DNA from: an uncultured Granulosicoccaceae bacterium
GTDB lineage: Bacteria > Pseudomonadota > Gammaproteobacteria > Granulosicoccales > Granulosicoccaceae
Assembly (NCBI GenBank): GCA_938041955.1
Contig: CALISD010000187.1
Span: 1-43,614, forward strand
DNA length: 43,614 bases
Direction: 5' to 3'
Shown here: positions 36,064 to 43,614 of the stretch, piece after piece
How the letters are laid out: each line of letters starts with the position of its first letter
Position numbering within the stretch: position 1 is the stretch's first letter
Notes under the pieces: generated by a model
The model's database searches: none
The model's input: only the letters and a program-made list of their open reading frames with translations
What the model was told of the DNA's origin: nothing
Made by a program: the position numbers and the translations under genes

Positions 36064-36669
36064 GTGAGTCGGTCAAAGATGATTTCTTTTGTACGTTTGC
36101 AATTTGTTGGTCTTGCGGCCTGTATTTTTTTTAGCACGGCCAGTATTAGCTCTGATGCGGTTGATATAAAAGACAAGCTGGTGTTGTGTGAAAGTTGCCA
36201 TGGGGGTGAAGACGGTATGCCGGTCAACGCCGATACCCCGATACTCGCCGGACAGGAGTATTACTACCTGTATGTTCAATTAAAAGATTACAAAGCCGGT
36301 CGTAGAGCCAACCCGATTATGTCCGGTATGACAGCGGCACTCAGTAAAGATGAGATGAAAGCATTGGCGGAGTACTACTCATCGATGGAATGGACAAAAA
36401 TCCAACCCGAGATAGACCAGGAGCTGGCCGATAAAGGGGGCTCTGCACTAGGAGCAGGTCAGTGTTCACAGTGTCATAGTAAATATCAGGGTGACAGCAG
36501 AGTGCCAAGACTCGCAGGGCAGCAACTACCGTATATGTTGCAGACGATGAAAGACTTTAAAAACAAGGTACGCCTTAATTCGCCAGCCAAAGGCTCGTTA
36601 ATGGATTCATTCAGTGATGAAGATCTTGCTGCTATGGCGAACTACCTTTCCGGGTTACAGCAACCCTAA
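36064..36669 (+). CDS. Di-haem cytochrome c (c4/c553-like)
   Basis: After a signal peptide (about 1-32) the 201-residue protein has two similar haem domains: CESCHGGEDGMP with a methionine ligand in NPIMSGMT, and CSQCHSKYQGD with KGSLMDSF. Each domain has the PxLAGQ(E/Q)xxY sequence typical of the cytochrome c4 type. Its place right after the quinoprotein gene suggests that it is the electron acceptor, passing electrons to an oxidase; the terminator between the two genes argues for independent control. The start is GTG at 36064; ATG at 36079 is an alternative with a shorter signal peptide. Both are compatible with export. Confidence 0.9.
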   Translation: MSRSKMISFVRLQFVGLAACIFFSTASISSDAVDIKDKLVLCESCHGGEDGMPVNADTPILAGQEYYYLYVQLKDYKAGRRANPIMSGMTAALSKDEMKALAEYYSSMEWTKIQPEIDQELADKGGSALGAGQCSQCHSKYQGDSRVPRLAGQQLPYMLQTMKDFKNKVRLNSPAKGSLMDSFSDEDLAAMANYLSGLQQP

Positions 36670-36801
36670 CGAAGCCGACGCGTAAGCGTGCGGATCAAGT
36701 CCCGCTCGTGAAGGGAATTGAAGCATAAGCAAGCTGTCAAACCCGCTCACAAAGAGAAGCCCGAAGCGTAATTGCATAGGGATACTCGATATAATCAACA
36801 A

Positions 36802-37740
36802 CTACGGCCAACGATGTGTTCTAAGTACCTGCTTAACTGACTCATTGCTTGCCAGATCTTCTGCAGACAGGTTTTGCCCGTCACGAATATTCTTAGCGCC
36901 GTTGTCTAAAAGGTATTGAACCATTTTGGTGTGGCCGCGAGATGCCGCGATAGAGAGTGCTGTCCGGCCACGATTGTCTATCATGTCAATTTTTGCTCCC
37001 TTATCAACTAGCAAAGCGGCGATCTCCAGGCCTTCTTTTTCAGGTACGTCGTTGCCGTGACCGGCTGCCCACATTAACGCTGTTAAGTGGTTTCCGTAGG
37101 ATTTATTGACATCGATAGTTCCCGTTGCCAATAGAGTTTCTGCGATTTTACGATATCCCTTACCGGCTGCGTACACCAATGGGCCCTTGCCCGAAGTATC
37201 TACAGCGGTAGGATCTGCACCGTTTTCAAGAAGCATATCGACTACAGATTTCTTGCCGGTAAAAGTTGCAGCGATCAGTGGCGTCATTCCCTTTTTATTT
37301 GCAAGGTTGATATCGACTCCCAGCTTTAATAACTGCTTAGCGGCCTTGCGTCGGCCATTTTGCACCGCGCGCAGGAGTGCTGAGCTGCCAGCTAAATTGA
37401 GTTGATGGACATTGGCGTCGCGTTCAAGCATTAAGTCGATGAGATCGGTGTGGCCCATTCTGGCCGCTACCAAAAGCGGGGTATTTCCGAATCTGTCTCT
37501 GGCGGCAACCGCGGCGCCGTTGTCGAGTATTTTGGTGGCGAGCGCTTTACAACCTTTTGCCACTGCGTCGAACAGCAGAAAATTAAGCTCACGCGGGTCT
37601 ATTCGTGCGACGGTGGACCGGTAGCGTAAATCAAGTGCGTCACAAGCAGCATCCTTGAAAACGGGTCTTTCTGCTGCCGAAACGCTGGATAGCAGAATAC
37701 TGATCAGCACGGGTACCAGTAACTTGTTGTTAGTTTTCAT
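36802..37740 (-). CDS. Exported ankyrin-repeat protein
   Basis: A signal peptide (about 1-22, ending VSAAE) is followed by six or seven ankyrin repeats over residues 45-305, for example FGNTPLLVAARMGHTDLIDL, KGMTPLIAATFTGKKSVVDM, LTALMWAAGHGND and RGRTALSIAASRGHTKMVQY. Ankyrin repeats bind other proteins, so this is likely a periplasmic adaptor. A short N-terminal part with two cysteines (KDAACDALDL, KGCKAL) precedes the repeats. It is convergent with the cytochrome gene and divergent from the sugar-dehydrogenase-like gene. No catalytic domain is present. Periplasmic ankyrin proteins beside quinoprotein genes may stabilise them, but that is inference. Confidence 0.88.
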   Translation of the reverse strand: MKTNNKLLVPVLISILLSSVSAAERPVFKDAACDALDLRYRSTVARIDPRELNFLLFDAVAKGCKALATKILDNGAAVAARDRFGNTPLLVAARMGHTDLIDLMLERDANVHQLNLAGSSALLRAVQNGRRKAAKQLLKLGVDINLANKKGMTPLIAATFTGKKSVVDMLLENGADPTAVDTSGKGPLVYAAGKGYRKIAETLLATGTIDVNKSYGNHLTALMWAAGHGNDVPEKEGLEIAALLVDKGAKIDMIDNRGRTALSIAASRGHTKMVQYLLDNGAKNIRDGQNLSAEDLASNESVKQVLRTHRWP

Positions 37741-38041
37741 CGTAAACCGTGTCTCTTCCGATACTCAATTATTTCAGGTGCAAGCTAACAGAGGGCCATT
37801 CGGGGCTTATGTTGTATTTTATCTGCGCTGGCCTTATCGTCCGTTATTGATTCGGGGAAATCAATATCAGTGACCGCTCACTTTTCAAGTTTAGTGATAG
37901 CAGGCGCAGGATTATGATGAGGTGTAGTCAAAGCATTTCACATAGTCGCGATTCTTCTGTAGATTCTGCGGTGGGTTCTTTTAACAACGTGTCTCGGCGT
38001 TAAGCAGGAGTTTCGATATTTTTACTACTTTTTTTGGTCGT
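37741..38041. other. Divergent intergenic region with an 8-bp inverted repeat
   Basis: This 301-base region separates the ankyrin and sugar-dehydrogenase-like genes. TATTGATT at 37845-37852 and AATCAATA at 37859-37866 form a perfect inverted repeat with a six-base centre, 105 bases from the ankyrin start. It contains TTGAT and ATCAA half-sites but with eight, not four, bases between, so it is not a canonical FNR site. AGGAG at 38006-38010 is a strong ribosome site that lacks an ATG at the right distance. A T-rich run occupies 38018-38035. Confidence 0.5.
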
Positions 38042-39316
38042 TTGGTGGCAGTCATTGGCAATGTGATTACCTGGTCTAGAAAGTCGGCTGAAAGTGCCAA
38101 TCTGCCGGTATTTGGCGCAGCGCCGAGTATCCCTGAAGCTAAACCCCAGGGTTTGCCTACCCTTAAAATGCCGACAGCAAAAGGCTGGGTAGCGGGGCAC
38201 AAGCCGACAGTTGCTGAAGGGCTGCAAGTAAACGCATTTGCCACTGGCTTAAAACACCCGCGTTGGATTTATGTATTGCCCAACAATGACATACTGGTGA
38301 GTGAAGCCTGTGAGGAAATCGGTGAAGTTAAATCGTTATTTGACTACGCGATGGTCAGTACAATGAAGCGCGCATCAGCTGTAGGTATCTCGGCAAATCG
38401 CATCTCTTTGTATCGTGACAGCACTGGCGATGGCGTTGCAGATGTACATGAAGTGTTTGTCGAGAATCAACGCCAACCGTTTGGAATGGAGTTAATAAAC
38501 GGCACATTCTATGTGGGAAACACCGATGGTATCGTGGCATTTCCTTACAGTGAAGGTGATACAGCACTAAAAGGTGACGGTAAAAAGTTAGTCGATTTCA
38601 AACCCGGTGGTCACTGGACGCGTAATCTCCTGGCCAGTTCTGATGGGCGCAAGTTATACGCTGGTGTTGGTTCCTTAACTAACATTGCAGATAAAGGTAT
38701 GGAGGCGGAAGAAGGTCGGGCAGCGATACACGAGTACGATATTGAAACTGGGCAGTCACGAATCTTCGCGTCCGGGTTGCGCAATGCAGTGGGCATGGCA
38801 TGGGAGCCTGTTACCGGAAATCTATGGACAGTGGTTAACGAGCGTGATGGCTTAGGTGATGAAGTGCCACCAGACTATTTAACGTCAGTGAAAGAAGGTG
38901 GATTCTATGGCTGGCCGTTTTGTTATTGGGAGCAAACGGTAGACGATCGGGTGGAGCAAGACCCGACCATGGTCGCAAAGGCAATTGCGCCGGACTATGC
39001 ACTAGGCGGCCATACCGCATCACTTGGATTGTGCTGGATGCCCGGTGGCACGTTACCCGGCTTTGATGAAGATGGCATGGTGATTGGTCAGCATGGTTCA
39101 TGGAACCGCAGTACTTTAAGCGGCTATGCAGTCATTTTTGTACCGTTTTCGAATGGTCAGCCTTCAGGTCCACCACGCAATATCATGAGTGGATTTCTTG
39201 CGCCCGATGAGAAAGTATCGTACGGCCGCCCGGTAGGCGTCACGCTTGGTCCTGATAACTCCTTGCTCATGGCTGATGATGTTGGTGATGTTATCTGGCG
39301 CGTAACTGCTGCGTGA
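38042..39316 (+). CDS. PQQ-dependent sugar/sorbosone dehydrogenase-family propeller protein
   Basis: The protein belongs to the glucose/sorbosone dehydrogenase-like beta-propeller group: ATGLKHPRWIYVLPNNDILVSEA, GMELINGTFYVGNTDGIVAFPY, LYAGVGSLTNIADKGMEAEEGRAAI, IFASGLRNAVGMAWEP and GFYGWPFCYWEQ are family blocks, and the end has RPVGVTLGPDNSLLMADDVGDVIWRV. Such enzymes oxidise sugars or aldehydes with PQQ in the periplasm. The start is unsettled: TTG at 38042 or GTG at 38045 leave no export signal and no ribosome site, whereas the strong AGGAG at 38006 points to an ATT at 38018 in the same frame. The sequence before residue 1 is hydrophobic, as expected for an anchor. Substrate unknown. Confidence 0.85.
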   Translation: MVAVIGNVITWSRKSAESANLPVFGAAPSIPEAKPQGLPTLKMPTAKGWVAGHKPTVAEGLQVNAFATGLKHPRWIYVLPNNDILVSEACEEIGEVKSLFDYAMVSTMKRASAVGISANRISLYRDSTGDGVADVHEVFVENQRQPFGMELINGTFYVGNTDGIVAFPYSEGDTALKGDGKKLVDFKPGGHWTRNLLASSDGRKLYAGVGSLTNIADKGMEAEEGRAAIHEYDIETGQSRIFASGLRNAVGMAWEPVTGNLWTVVNERDGLGDEVPPDYLTSVKEGGFYGWPFCYWEQTVDDRVEQDPTMVAKAIAPDYALGGHTASLGLCWMPGGTLPGFDEDGMVIGQHGSWNRSTLSGYAVIFVPFSNGQPSGPPRNIMSGFLAPDEKVSYGRPVGVTLGPDNSLLMADDVGDVIWRVTAA

Positions 39317-39411
39317 TTTTCAGAGGTTGTGTATGGCAAATGTAGGGTTATAGCGACATCGTAAAGTGCAGGCAGCGTGTGCAGCATTATGTAGATAATG
39401 CTAGATATGCG

Positions 39412-40065
39412 TTAACTGTCTAGCCTTGCCAGCATAAAATCAGCCGCCTGCAGAATATGCTCACGTGCGAGGCGTTCAGCCTTGTCGCCGTCACCGGCAA
39501 TGACGCATTCAAGTAACACAGCATGTTGATCCCAAATGTTTCGAGGCTGGTCGTCACGTTTAAACACCTCACCCATCACCCGTTGCGCCTGTATCCAGTG
39601 CGAGTCCATCGCCGGTGGTATCAGCGGATTTTCGGACAGTTCGTAGATGAATTCATGGAATGCCATATCAGCCGCGATCATGCCAGGCACGGAGCCGTTG
39701 GTAACCGCTAACTGTCCCGCCTGAATATATGCTGGTCCTTCCACCGCGGCACGCCCGGCATTAACCAGCGCTGCTTGTCTAAAGGCGAGGCCTTCGATGA
39801 CTGCACGCATGTCGTACATATTTCGAACGTATGCAAGATTGAGCGCGGCCACAAGTAACCCGCGACCGGGTGCGTCGGTGAGTACACGTTGATTGCGCAG
39901 TAGCAAAAGTGCCTGCTGCACCGGCTGTCGTGAGACGCCCAGCTTGTTCGCAATCTGCTCCTGAATTATGCGCTCGCCTGGTTCAAGATTTCCGGCCGCA
40001 ATTTCTGCGAGTACAGCTGCATGGACTCGCTCTACCAGTTTAGGGGATGCATCAAGTTGTCTCAT
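39412..40065 (-). CDS. GntR-family regulator, FCD subgroup
   Basis: A 217-residue repressor-like protein. The N-terminal winged helix (about 1-75) shows IIQEQIANKLGVSRQPVQQALLLLRNQRVLTDAPGRGLLVA. The C-terminal helical FCD domain (about 85-215) binds an organic-acid ligand, often through histidines on a metal; candidates are in DMAFHEFIYELSENP, WDQHAVLLECVIAGD and AREHILQAA. The ATG at 40065 has only a weak ribosome site. It follows the ThDP-enzyme gene on the same strand, and two identical 13-bp near-palindromes lie in the region just upstream, likely its operators. It probably controls the neighbouring lyase and CoA-ligase genes. Confidence 0.92.
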   Translation of the reverse strand: MRQLDASPKLVERVHAAVLAEIAAGNLEPGERIIQEQIANKLGVSRQPVQQALLLLRNQRVLTDAPGRGLLVAALNLAYVRNMYDMRAVIEGLAFRQAALVNAGRAAVEGPAYIQAGQLAVTNGSVPGMIAADMAFHEFIYELSENPLIPPAMDSHWIQAQRVMGEVFKRDDQPRNIWDQHAVLLECVIAGDGDKAERLAREHILQAADFMLARLDS

Positions 40066-40094
40066 GCGCGCGTTAGGTCAGATGGTCTCATTCG

Positions 40095-40170
40095 CGCGAT
40101 AATAGCGTATTTGCTACGATTTGTGTTGATGACTCAATCTATCTTATGTGCACGATTCGCGATAATAGCG
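40095..40170. promoter_or_regulatory. Two identical 13-bp operator-like sites, 63 bp apart
   Basis: CGCGATAATAGCG occurs at 40095-40107 and again at 40158-40170. Each copy is a near-palindrome, with five of six base pairs symmetric about the central A. The 63-base period equals six helical turns, so both face the same side of DNA. Both lie upstream of the GntR/FCD gene start at 40065 and downstream of the ThDP-enzyme stop. They are embedded in a weaker repeat of about 40 bases. Confidence 0.6.
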
Positions 40171-40201
40171 CATTGGTCATAGCTTGTGTTTTGCACCAGC
40201 G

Positions 40202-41929
40202 TCAGGTGATTTGGCCCCGCCATTCTTTTTCCATTTTGTCCCAGGCTTCCAGTGCCTGTAAATCAGGTACCCAGGCCAGTCCAGATTTGGCATCAGAAGA
40301 GGCCGCCTCCGGTGTCACCACCACATCGAGTAAGGCGGGTCGATTGGCCATTGCTTCCTCGATGGCTGCTGGCAGTTCCTCCGGGTTTTCTACCCGGAGG
40401 GCAAACATACCAAAAGCGCGTGCCATCGCGGCGTGATCGGCAAACTGCAAATGAGTCCCGACTACCTGACCGTAATTTTCCTGCTGATCACGCACCTCAA
40501 TGGCCCAAGAGCCGTTGTTGGCAACTACAATCAGCACCGGGGCGTTATGGCGTACGGCTGTGTCGATTTCCATGGCATTGAAGCCAAACGCACCGTCACC
40601 CGTTGCGACGATTACCGGACGGTCGGGACACGCAAGGCTAGCGGCGATACCAAATGGGGTACCAACACCAATACAACCCAGCGAGCCCGGATCGAGATAG
40701 GTACTGGCCGGAAGCCCGATACGCGCAAAGCTAAGAAAATCTCCGCCGTCGGCCACCACAATCGCGTTGTCCGGCAATGCGTCGCGCAGGGTGGCCAAGA
40801 GTCGATTTGGATGCATCCGGCCATCACTACCGGGAGGTGCCTGTTTCATGTTTTCGACGAGCCTGACCGAGCGAGCCAGATGCTGCTCTCGCAGTCCCCT
40901 GATCCACGCATCATCGGTTGCCGGCATTCGGTTACCAGCAATTTTGAGGATTTCCTCGATCGTACTGCTAACCGAACCGAGCAGCTCAACGGATCCGCGT
41001 CGGTTATCTCGAAGTTCGGACGTGCAGTCAGCCAAACGCAGAAATTTAGCTTCACCAAAAATTGCCGGCGAGCCATAAGCCAGTTGAAAATCCAGTCGCC
41101 GTCCAATCGTGATCACTAAATCGGCTTGCCCCATTACAGAGCCTCGTGTCGCTGCCACCACGGACGCATGATCATCTGCTACCAAGCCGCGGCTTTCGCC
41201 GGTATCCAGATAGGCAGCTCGGGTCCGATCCAGCAACTTGATCAACGCTTCTCCAGCATCTGCGGCGCCGCGACCGGAGATAACCAGCGGGCGTTTGGCT
41301 GACCAGAGTAGTTCAACGGCAGCTGCAAGTGATTCGGCATCTGGTAAGCCTGTTTGCTGTCGCGCGTTTGGAATGTACTCAGGCAGTTGCACAGCAGAAG
41401 ATACCTCAGCACGCACGACATCAGCAGGAAAATCTAGATAGACGGGGCCCGGTTCACCACCGTGGCCACATGCTCGCTCGATCGCTTCGCACAACTCTAG
41501 CGGAACAAGATCGGCTTGCGACACCGTGCGCGCATAGCGCGTTATTGAACGCACCAGGTCAGTGTGTACGATGTCCTGCAGAGCGCCACGATTTTCCTGC
41601 GCAAGAGGGGGCAGCCCTGAAAGCACCAGCACCGGGGCCCTGGCCACATGGGCATTTGCGACACCAGTCATGGCGTTTGTGACACCGGGGCCCGCTGTCA
41701 CTAAAGCGACGCCAAGACCTCTGGTAAGTTCAGCGTGGGCATGGGCCATATACACAGCTGCACGTTCATCCCGCACATCAACAATCTCGATGCCCTCTAT
41801 ATGCAGGCGCATCCAGATCGGCATGATATGTCCACCACACAGGCCGAAAACCCTGGTGACGCCAAAACTGCGAAGTGTTCGGGCAATAACGGCGGCAGTA
41901 CTTCGGGGGGAAATTTCGGGAGCAGGCAT
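40202..41929 (-). CDS. Thiamine diphosphate-dependent enzyme, acetolactate-synthase/2-hydroxyacyl-CoA-lyase-like
   Basis: The 575-residue protein has the three-domain ThDP fold. The N-terminal domain carries the catalytic glutamate at Glu55 (VDVRDERAAV) and TAGPGVTNAMTGVANAH; the middle domain follows at about 195-330; the C-terminal domain holds the ThDP motif with GDG at 444-446 and NN at 472-473. The glycine-rich FGLCGGHIMPI and the short tail resemble benzaldehyde lyase and oxalyl-CoA decarboxylase/2-hydroxyacyl-CoA lyase more than biosynthetic IlvB, and no small regulatory subunit gene is nearby. A divergent CoA ligase next door favours an acyl-CoA substrate; this is inference. The ATG at 41929 follows GGAG with a slightly long spacer. 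Confidence 0.88.
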   Translation of the reverse strand: MPAPEISPRSTAAVIARTLRSFGVTRVFGLCGGHIMPIWMRLHIEGIEIVDVRDERAAVYMAHAHAELTRGLGVALVTAGPGVTNAMTGVANAHVARAPVLVLSGLPPLAQENRGALQDIVHTDLVRSITRYARTVSQADLVPLELCEAIERACGHGGEPGPVYLDFPADVVRAEVSSAVQLPEYIPNARQQTGLPDAESLAAAVELLWSAKRPLVISGRGAADAGEALIKLLDRTRAAYLDTGESRGLVADDHASVVAATRGSVMGQADLVITIGRRLDFQLAYGSPAIFGEAKFLRLADCTSELRDNRRGSVELLGSVSSTIEEILKIAGNRMPATDDAWIRGLREQHLARSVRLVENMKQAPPGSDGRMHPNRLLATLRDALPDNAIVVADGGDFLSFARIGLPASTYLDPGSLGCIGVGTPFGIAASLACPDRPVIVATGDGAFGFNAMEIDTAVRHNAPVLIVVANNGSWAIEVRDQQENYGQVVGTHLQFADHAAMARAFGMFALRVENPEELPAAIEEAMANRPALLDVVVTPEAASSDAKSGLAWVPDLQALEAWDKMEKEWRGQIT

Positions 41930-41992
41930 AGACGGTGTCTCCGGCAGTTCTACAAGACATTCGGGAAAAATTCCCTTAACATAGCCAGTTTA

Positions 41993-42016
41993 TCGCATTC
42001 TGAATTCAGAGTGCGA
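41993..42016. promoter_or_regulatory. 24-bp palindrome in the divergent lyase/CoA-ligase promoter region
   Basis: TCGCATTCTGAA (41993-42004) and TTCAGAGTGCGA (42005-42016) are reverse complements with one mismatched pair. The site lies 63 bases upstream of the ThDP-enzyme start and 68 bases upstream of the ligase start, almost centred between the two genes. A second, smaller palindrome GGGAAAAATTCCC sits at 41963-41975. Both are typical of dimeric repressor sites that would control the two genes together. Confidence 0.6.
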
Positions 42017-42084
42017 AAATTCACTGAGCAACATTTAGATTAAATATGCGCTCTTTATTTGGCTGATCAACGGAGCTTAGCGGT

Positions 42085-43614
42085 GTGAGCCATCTACTGA
42101 CTTTTTCGGACGCGCTGGAAACTCATGCGCGTCTGTCTCCAGACAAGGTCGGCGCTCGCGATTCGACCCGGTCCTTATCTTATGCCCAGTGGCATCGGCG
42201 CGCGTCAAGCCTGGCTGACGGACTGCTGTCAACCGGGCTTGAAGCCGGCGACAGGGTAGCAATACTCGCAACCAACAACATCGAATGGATGGAGATATAT
42301 GTCGCGTTGGCACGAGTAGGGCTGGTGGCCGTCCCTTTGAACTTCCGCTTACAGGCAACAGAAATCGCCTACATCCTGAGCGATTGCGGCGCCAGTGCGC
42401 TGATAGCGGGAAGTCAGTTTTGCTCCATCATTGACTCAATAAATGCCGAGCTGACAATGCCTGCCGGTCGGCTGATTAGTCTCCACAGCGATTCACGACC
42501 GGGCTGGCAGCAATATGAACGGTTGGTAGAGGAGGGTAACCCCGACGCCTTTTTCCCGTCTGTAGATCCCGAGTCAATGTGTGCGCTGATGTATACCTCA
42601 GGCACAACCGGTCGACCGAAGGGTGTAATTCGCAGCCATACCGGCAGTGCATTGATCGCACTGGCTACCGCCCTCGAAATGGGATTCACCAGTGCTGACA
42701 CAGCCTTACTGGTAATGCCGCTATGCCATGCGAATTCACTCTACTTTGGCGCAACTTTCCTGCATATGGGCGCGACCATTATCGTCGATGATCGAGCCAG
42801 CTTTGACGCCGAACAGTTTCTTGCCACCATGACTCAGCAGCGCGTAACGTTTACCTCGCTCGTGCCCACTCACTGCATCATGTTATTGGCACTGCCCGAT
42901 GCGGTTAAACAGAAGTACGAGTTGCATCGGGTTAATAAGTTAATGATCTCGTCTGCCCCGGCCAGACGGGAAGTTAAGTTAGGAGTAATGGACCTGTTCC
43001 CCAACTGCAATTTGTTTGAGCTGTACGGTTCCACTGAAGCCGGTTGGGTAACGCTGTTGCGACCGGATGAACAACTGCGAAAAATTGGATCGGTCGGTCG
43101 CGAATGGAGTGGCAGTGGACCGATTCGACTGCTTGATGATAAGCGTCGGGAAGTACCGGACGGAGAAGTAGGTGAGTTGTTTTCTCGCTCACCATATGTT
43201 TTTCACGGCTACTGGAACAATACAGAAAAAACCAGTGAGGCATTCGAAGGCTCCTGGTGTTCAGTCGGAGACATGGCCAGGCGTGACAAAGACGGTTTCA
43301 TCTGGTTGGTTGATCGTAAAAACAATATGATCATCAGCGGCGGAGAAAACATATATCCATCAGAAATTGAGGCCGCACTTGGTGCACATCCACACGTGCA
43401 GGATGTCGCAGCAGTTGGCGTCACGGATGACAAGTGGGGCGAAGCTGTGCATGCCGTTGTCGTTTGCAAACCAGGGACTGCTGTTACCTCTGATGAACTA
43501 CGGAAATGGAGTCACGAACGCCTGGCCCGATTCAAGTGCCCGTCAGAGTTTACTTTTGTTTCGGAAGATCAAATGCCCAGAACTGCTACCGGAAAGATTT
43601 TGCACCGTGTGTTG
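42085..43614 (+). CDS. AMP-forming acyl-CoA synthetase, 3' end cut by the window
   Basis: The frame is open to the last base of the window, giving 510 residues without a stop. The enzyme activates a carboxylic acid with ATP to acyl-AMP, then transfers it to CoA. The P-loop is YTSGTTGRPKGV at residues 170-181, the second adenylation motif is ELYGSTEAG at 312-320, followed by CSVGDMARRD, VDRKNNMIISGGENIYPSEIE, and the catalytic lysine Lys504 in PRTATGKI. These place it in the fatty-acid/aryl-CoA ligase branch of the family. Only a short tail is missing. The start is GTG at 42085, preceded by CGGAG at nine bases. It is divergent from the ThDP-enzyme gene; the substrate is unknown. Confidence 0.92.
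   Translation, partial: MSHLLTFSDALETHARLSPDKVGARDSTRSLSYAQWHRRASSLADGLLSTGLEAGDRVAILATNNIEWMEIYVALARVGLVAVPLNFRLQATEIAYILSDCGASALIAGSQFCSIIDSINAELTMPAGRLISLHSDSRPGWQQYERLVEEGNPDAFFPSVDPESMCALMYTSGTTGRPKGVIRSHTGSALIALATALEMGFTSADTALLVMPLCHANSLYFGATFLHMGATIIVDDRASFDAEQFLATMTQQRVTFTSLVPTHCIMLLALPDAVKQKYELHRVNKLMISSAPARREVKLGVMDLFPNCNLFELYGSTEAGWVTLLRPDEQLRKIGSVGREWSGSGPIRLLDDKRREVPDGEVGELFSRSPYVFHGYWNNTEKTSEAFEGSWCSVGDMARRDKDGFIWLVDRKNNMIISGGENIYPSEIEAALGAHPHVQDVAAVGVTDDKWGEAVHAVVVCKPGTAVTSDELRKWSHERLARFKCPSEFTFVSEDQMPRTATGKILHRVL

Noticed and set aside
36670..36801. Repeat element between the cytochrome and ankyrin genes
   Set aside because: CCCGCTC occurs twice with loosely similar flanks, but the similarity is too weak and short to call a repeat.
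37845..37866. FNR/Anr binding site
   Set aside because: The TTGAT and ATCAA halves are eight bases apart instead of four.
1..43614. tRNA, rRNA, CRISPR array, transposase, integrase or prophage genes
   Set aside because: Looked for in gaps and among the ORFs; none seen.

Overview
This window reads as a chromosomal segment of a heterotrophic, aerobic gammaproteobacterium, probably aquatic, with a near-balanced base composition. Supporting genes are a Pseudomonas-style branched-chain keto acid dehydrogenase operon, leuCDB, HrpB, MltA, a QmcA/NfeD-type pair, a DUF349 protein and PQQ-linked periplasmic oxidation. I could not fix the genus. No rRNA, tRNA, CRISPR array, insertion sequence or prophage was seen.

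Layout. Bases 73-5293 (+) hold the complete branched-chain 2-oxoacid dehydrogenase complex (E1alpha, E1beta, E2, E3), with an extra small ORF between the two E1 genes. 5345-6631 (-) is a secreted beta-helix protein. 6793-10713 (-) is a three-subunit molybdenum hydroxylase operon (FAD, 2Fe-2S and Mo subunits) ending in a MoaD/ThiS-like gene. 10791-13541 (-) is a long DUF349 protein. 13635-16790 (-) is leuC-leuD-leuB, preceded by a 58-residue membrane ORF. 17075-17822 is gene-poor but holds two more tiny membrane ORFs with good ribosome sites.

17862-23793 (+) is the most unusual part: an exported formylglycine-generating-enzyme-like protein with both catalytic cysteines, a lipoprotein fusing a CHRD domain to a c-type haem domain, and a 1353-residue exported protein combining FG-GAP/VCBS, PKD and YVTN propeller regions, a di-haem peroxidase-like module, Asp-rich calcium repeats and a Gly-Gly-Cys/TM/Arg sorting tail. 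It looks like an undescribed cell-surface redox system.

23858-31628 is mostly housekeeping: MltA, a stomatin/NfeD pair, a MarR regulator whose promoter is a 32-bp perfect operator directly abutting the start codon, HrpB, a short-chain dehydrogenase and a DUF2237 protein. 31814-39316 is a PQQ-linked oxidation region: a transporter-type binding protein and a propeller protein (-) diverge from a quinoprotein alcohol dehydrogenase with a lanthanide-type Asp pair, followed by a di-haem cytochrome, an ankyrin protein and a second, sorbosone-dehydrogenase-like protein. 39412-43614 carries a GntR/FCD regulator, a ThDP-dependent lyase-like enzyme and a divergent acyl-CoA synthetase that runs off the end. 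Palindromes and in-phase repeats around these genes suggest a regulated catabolic unit for an unknown organic acid.
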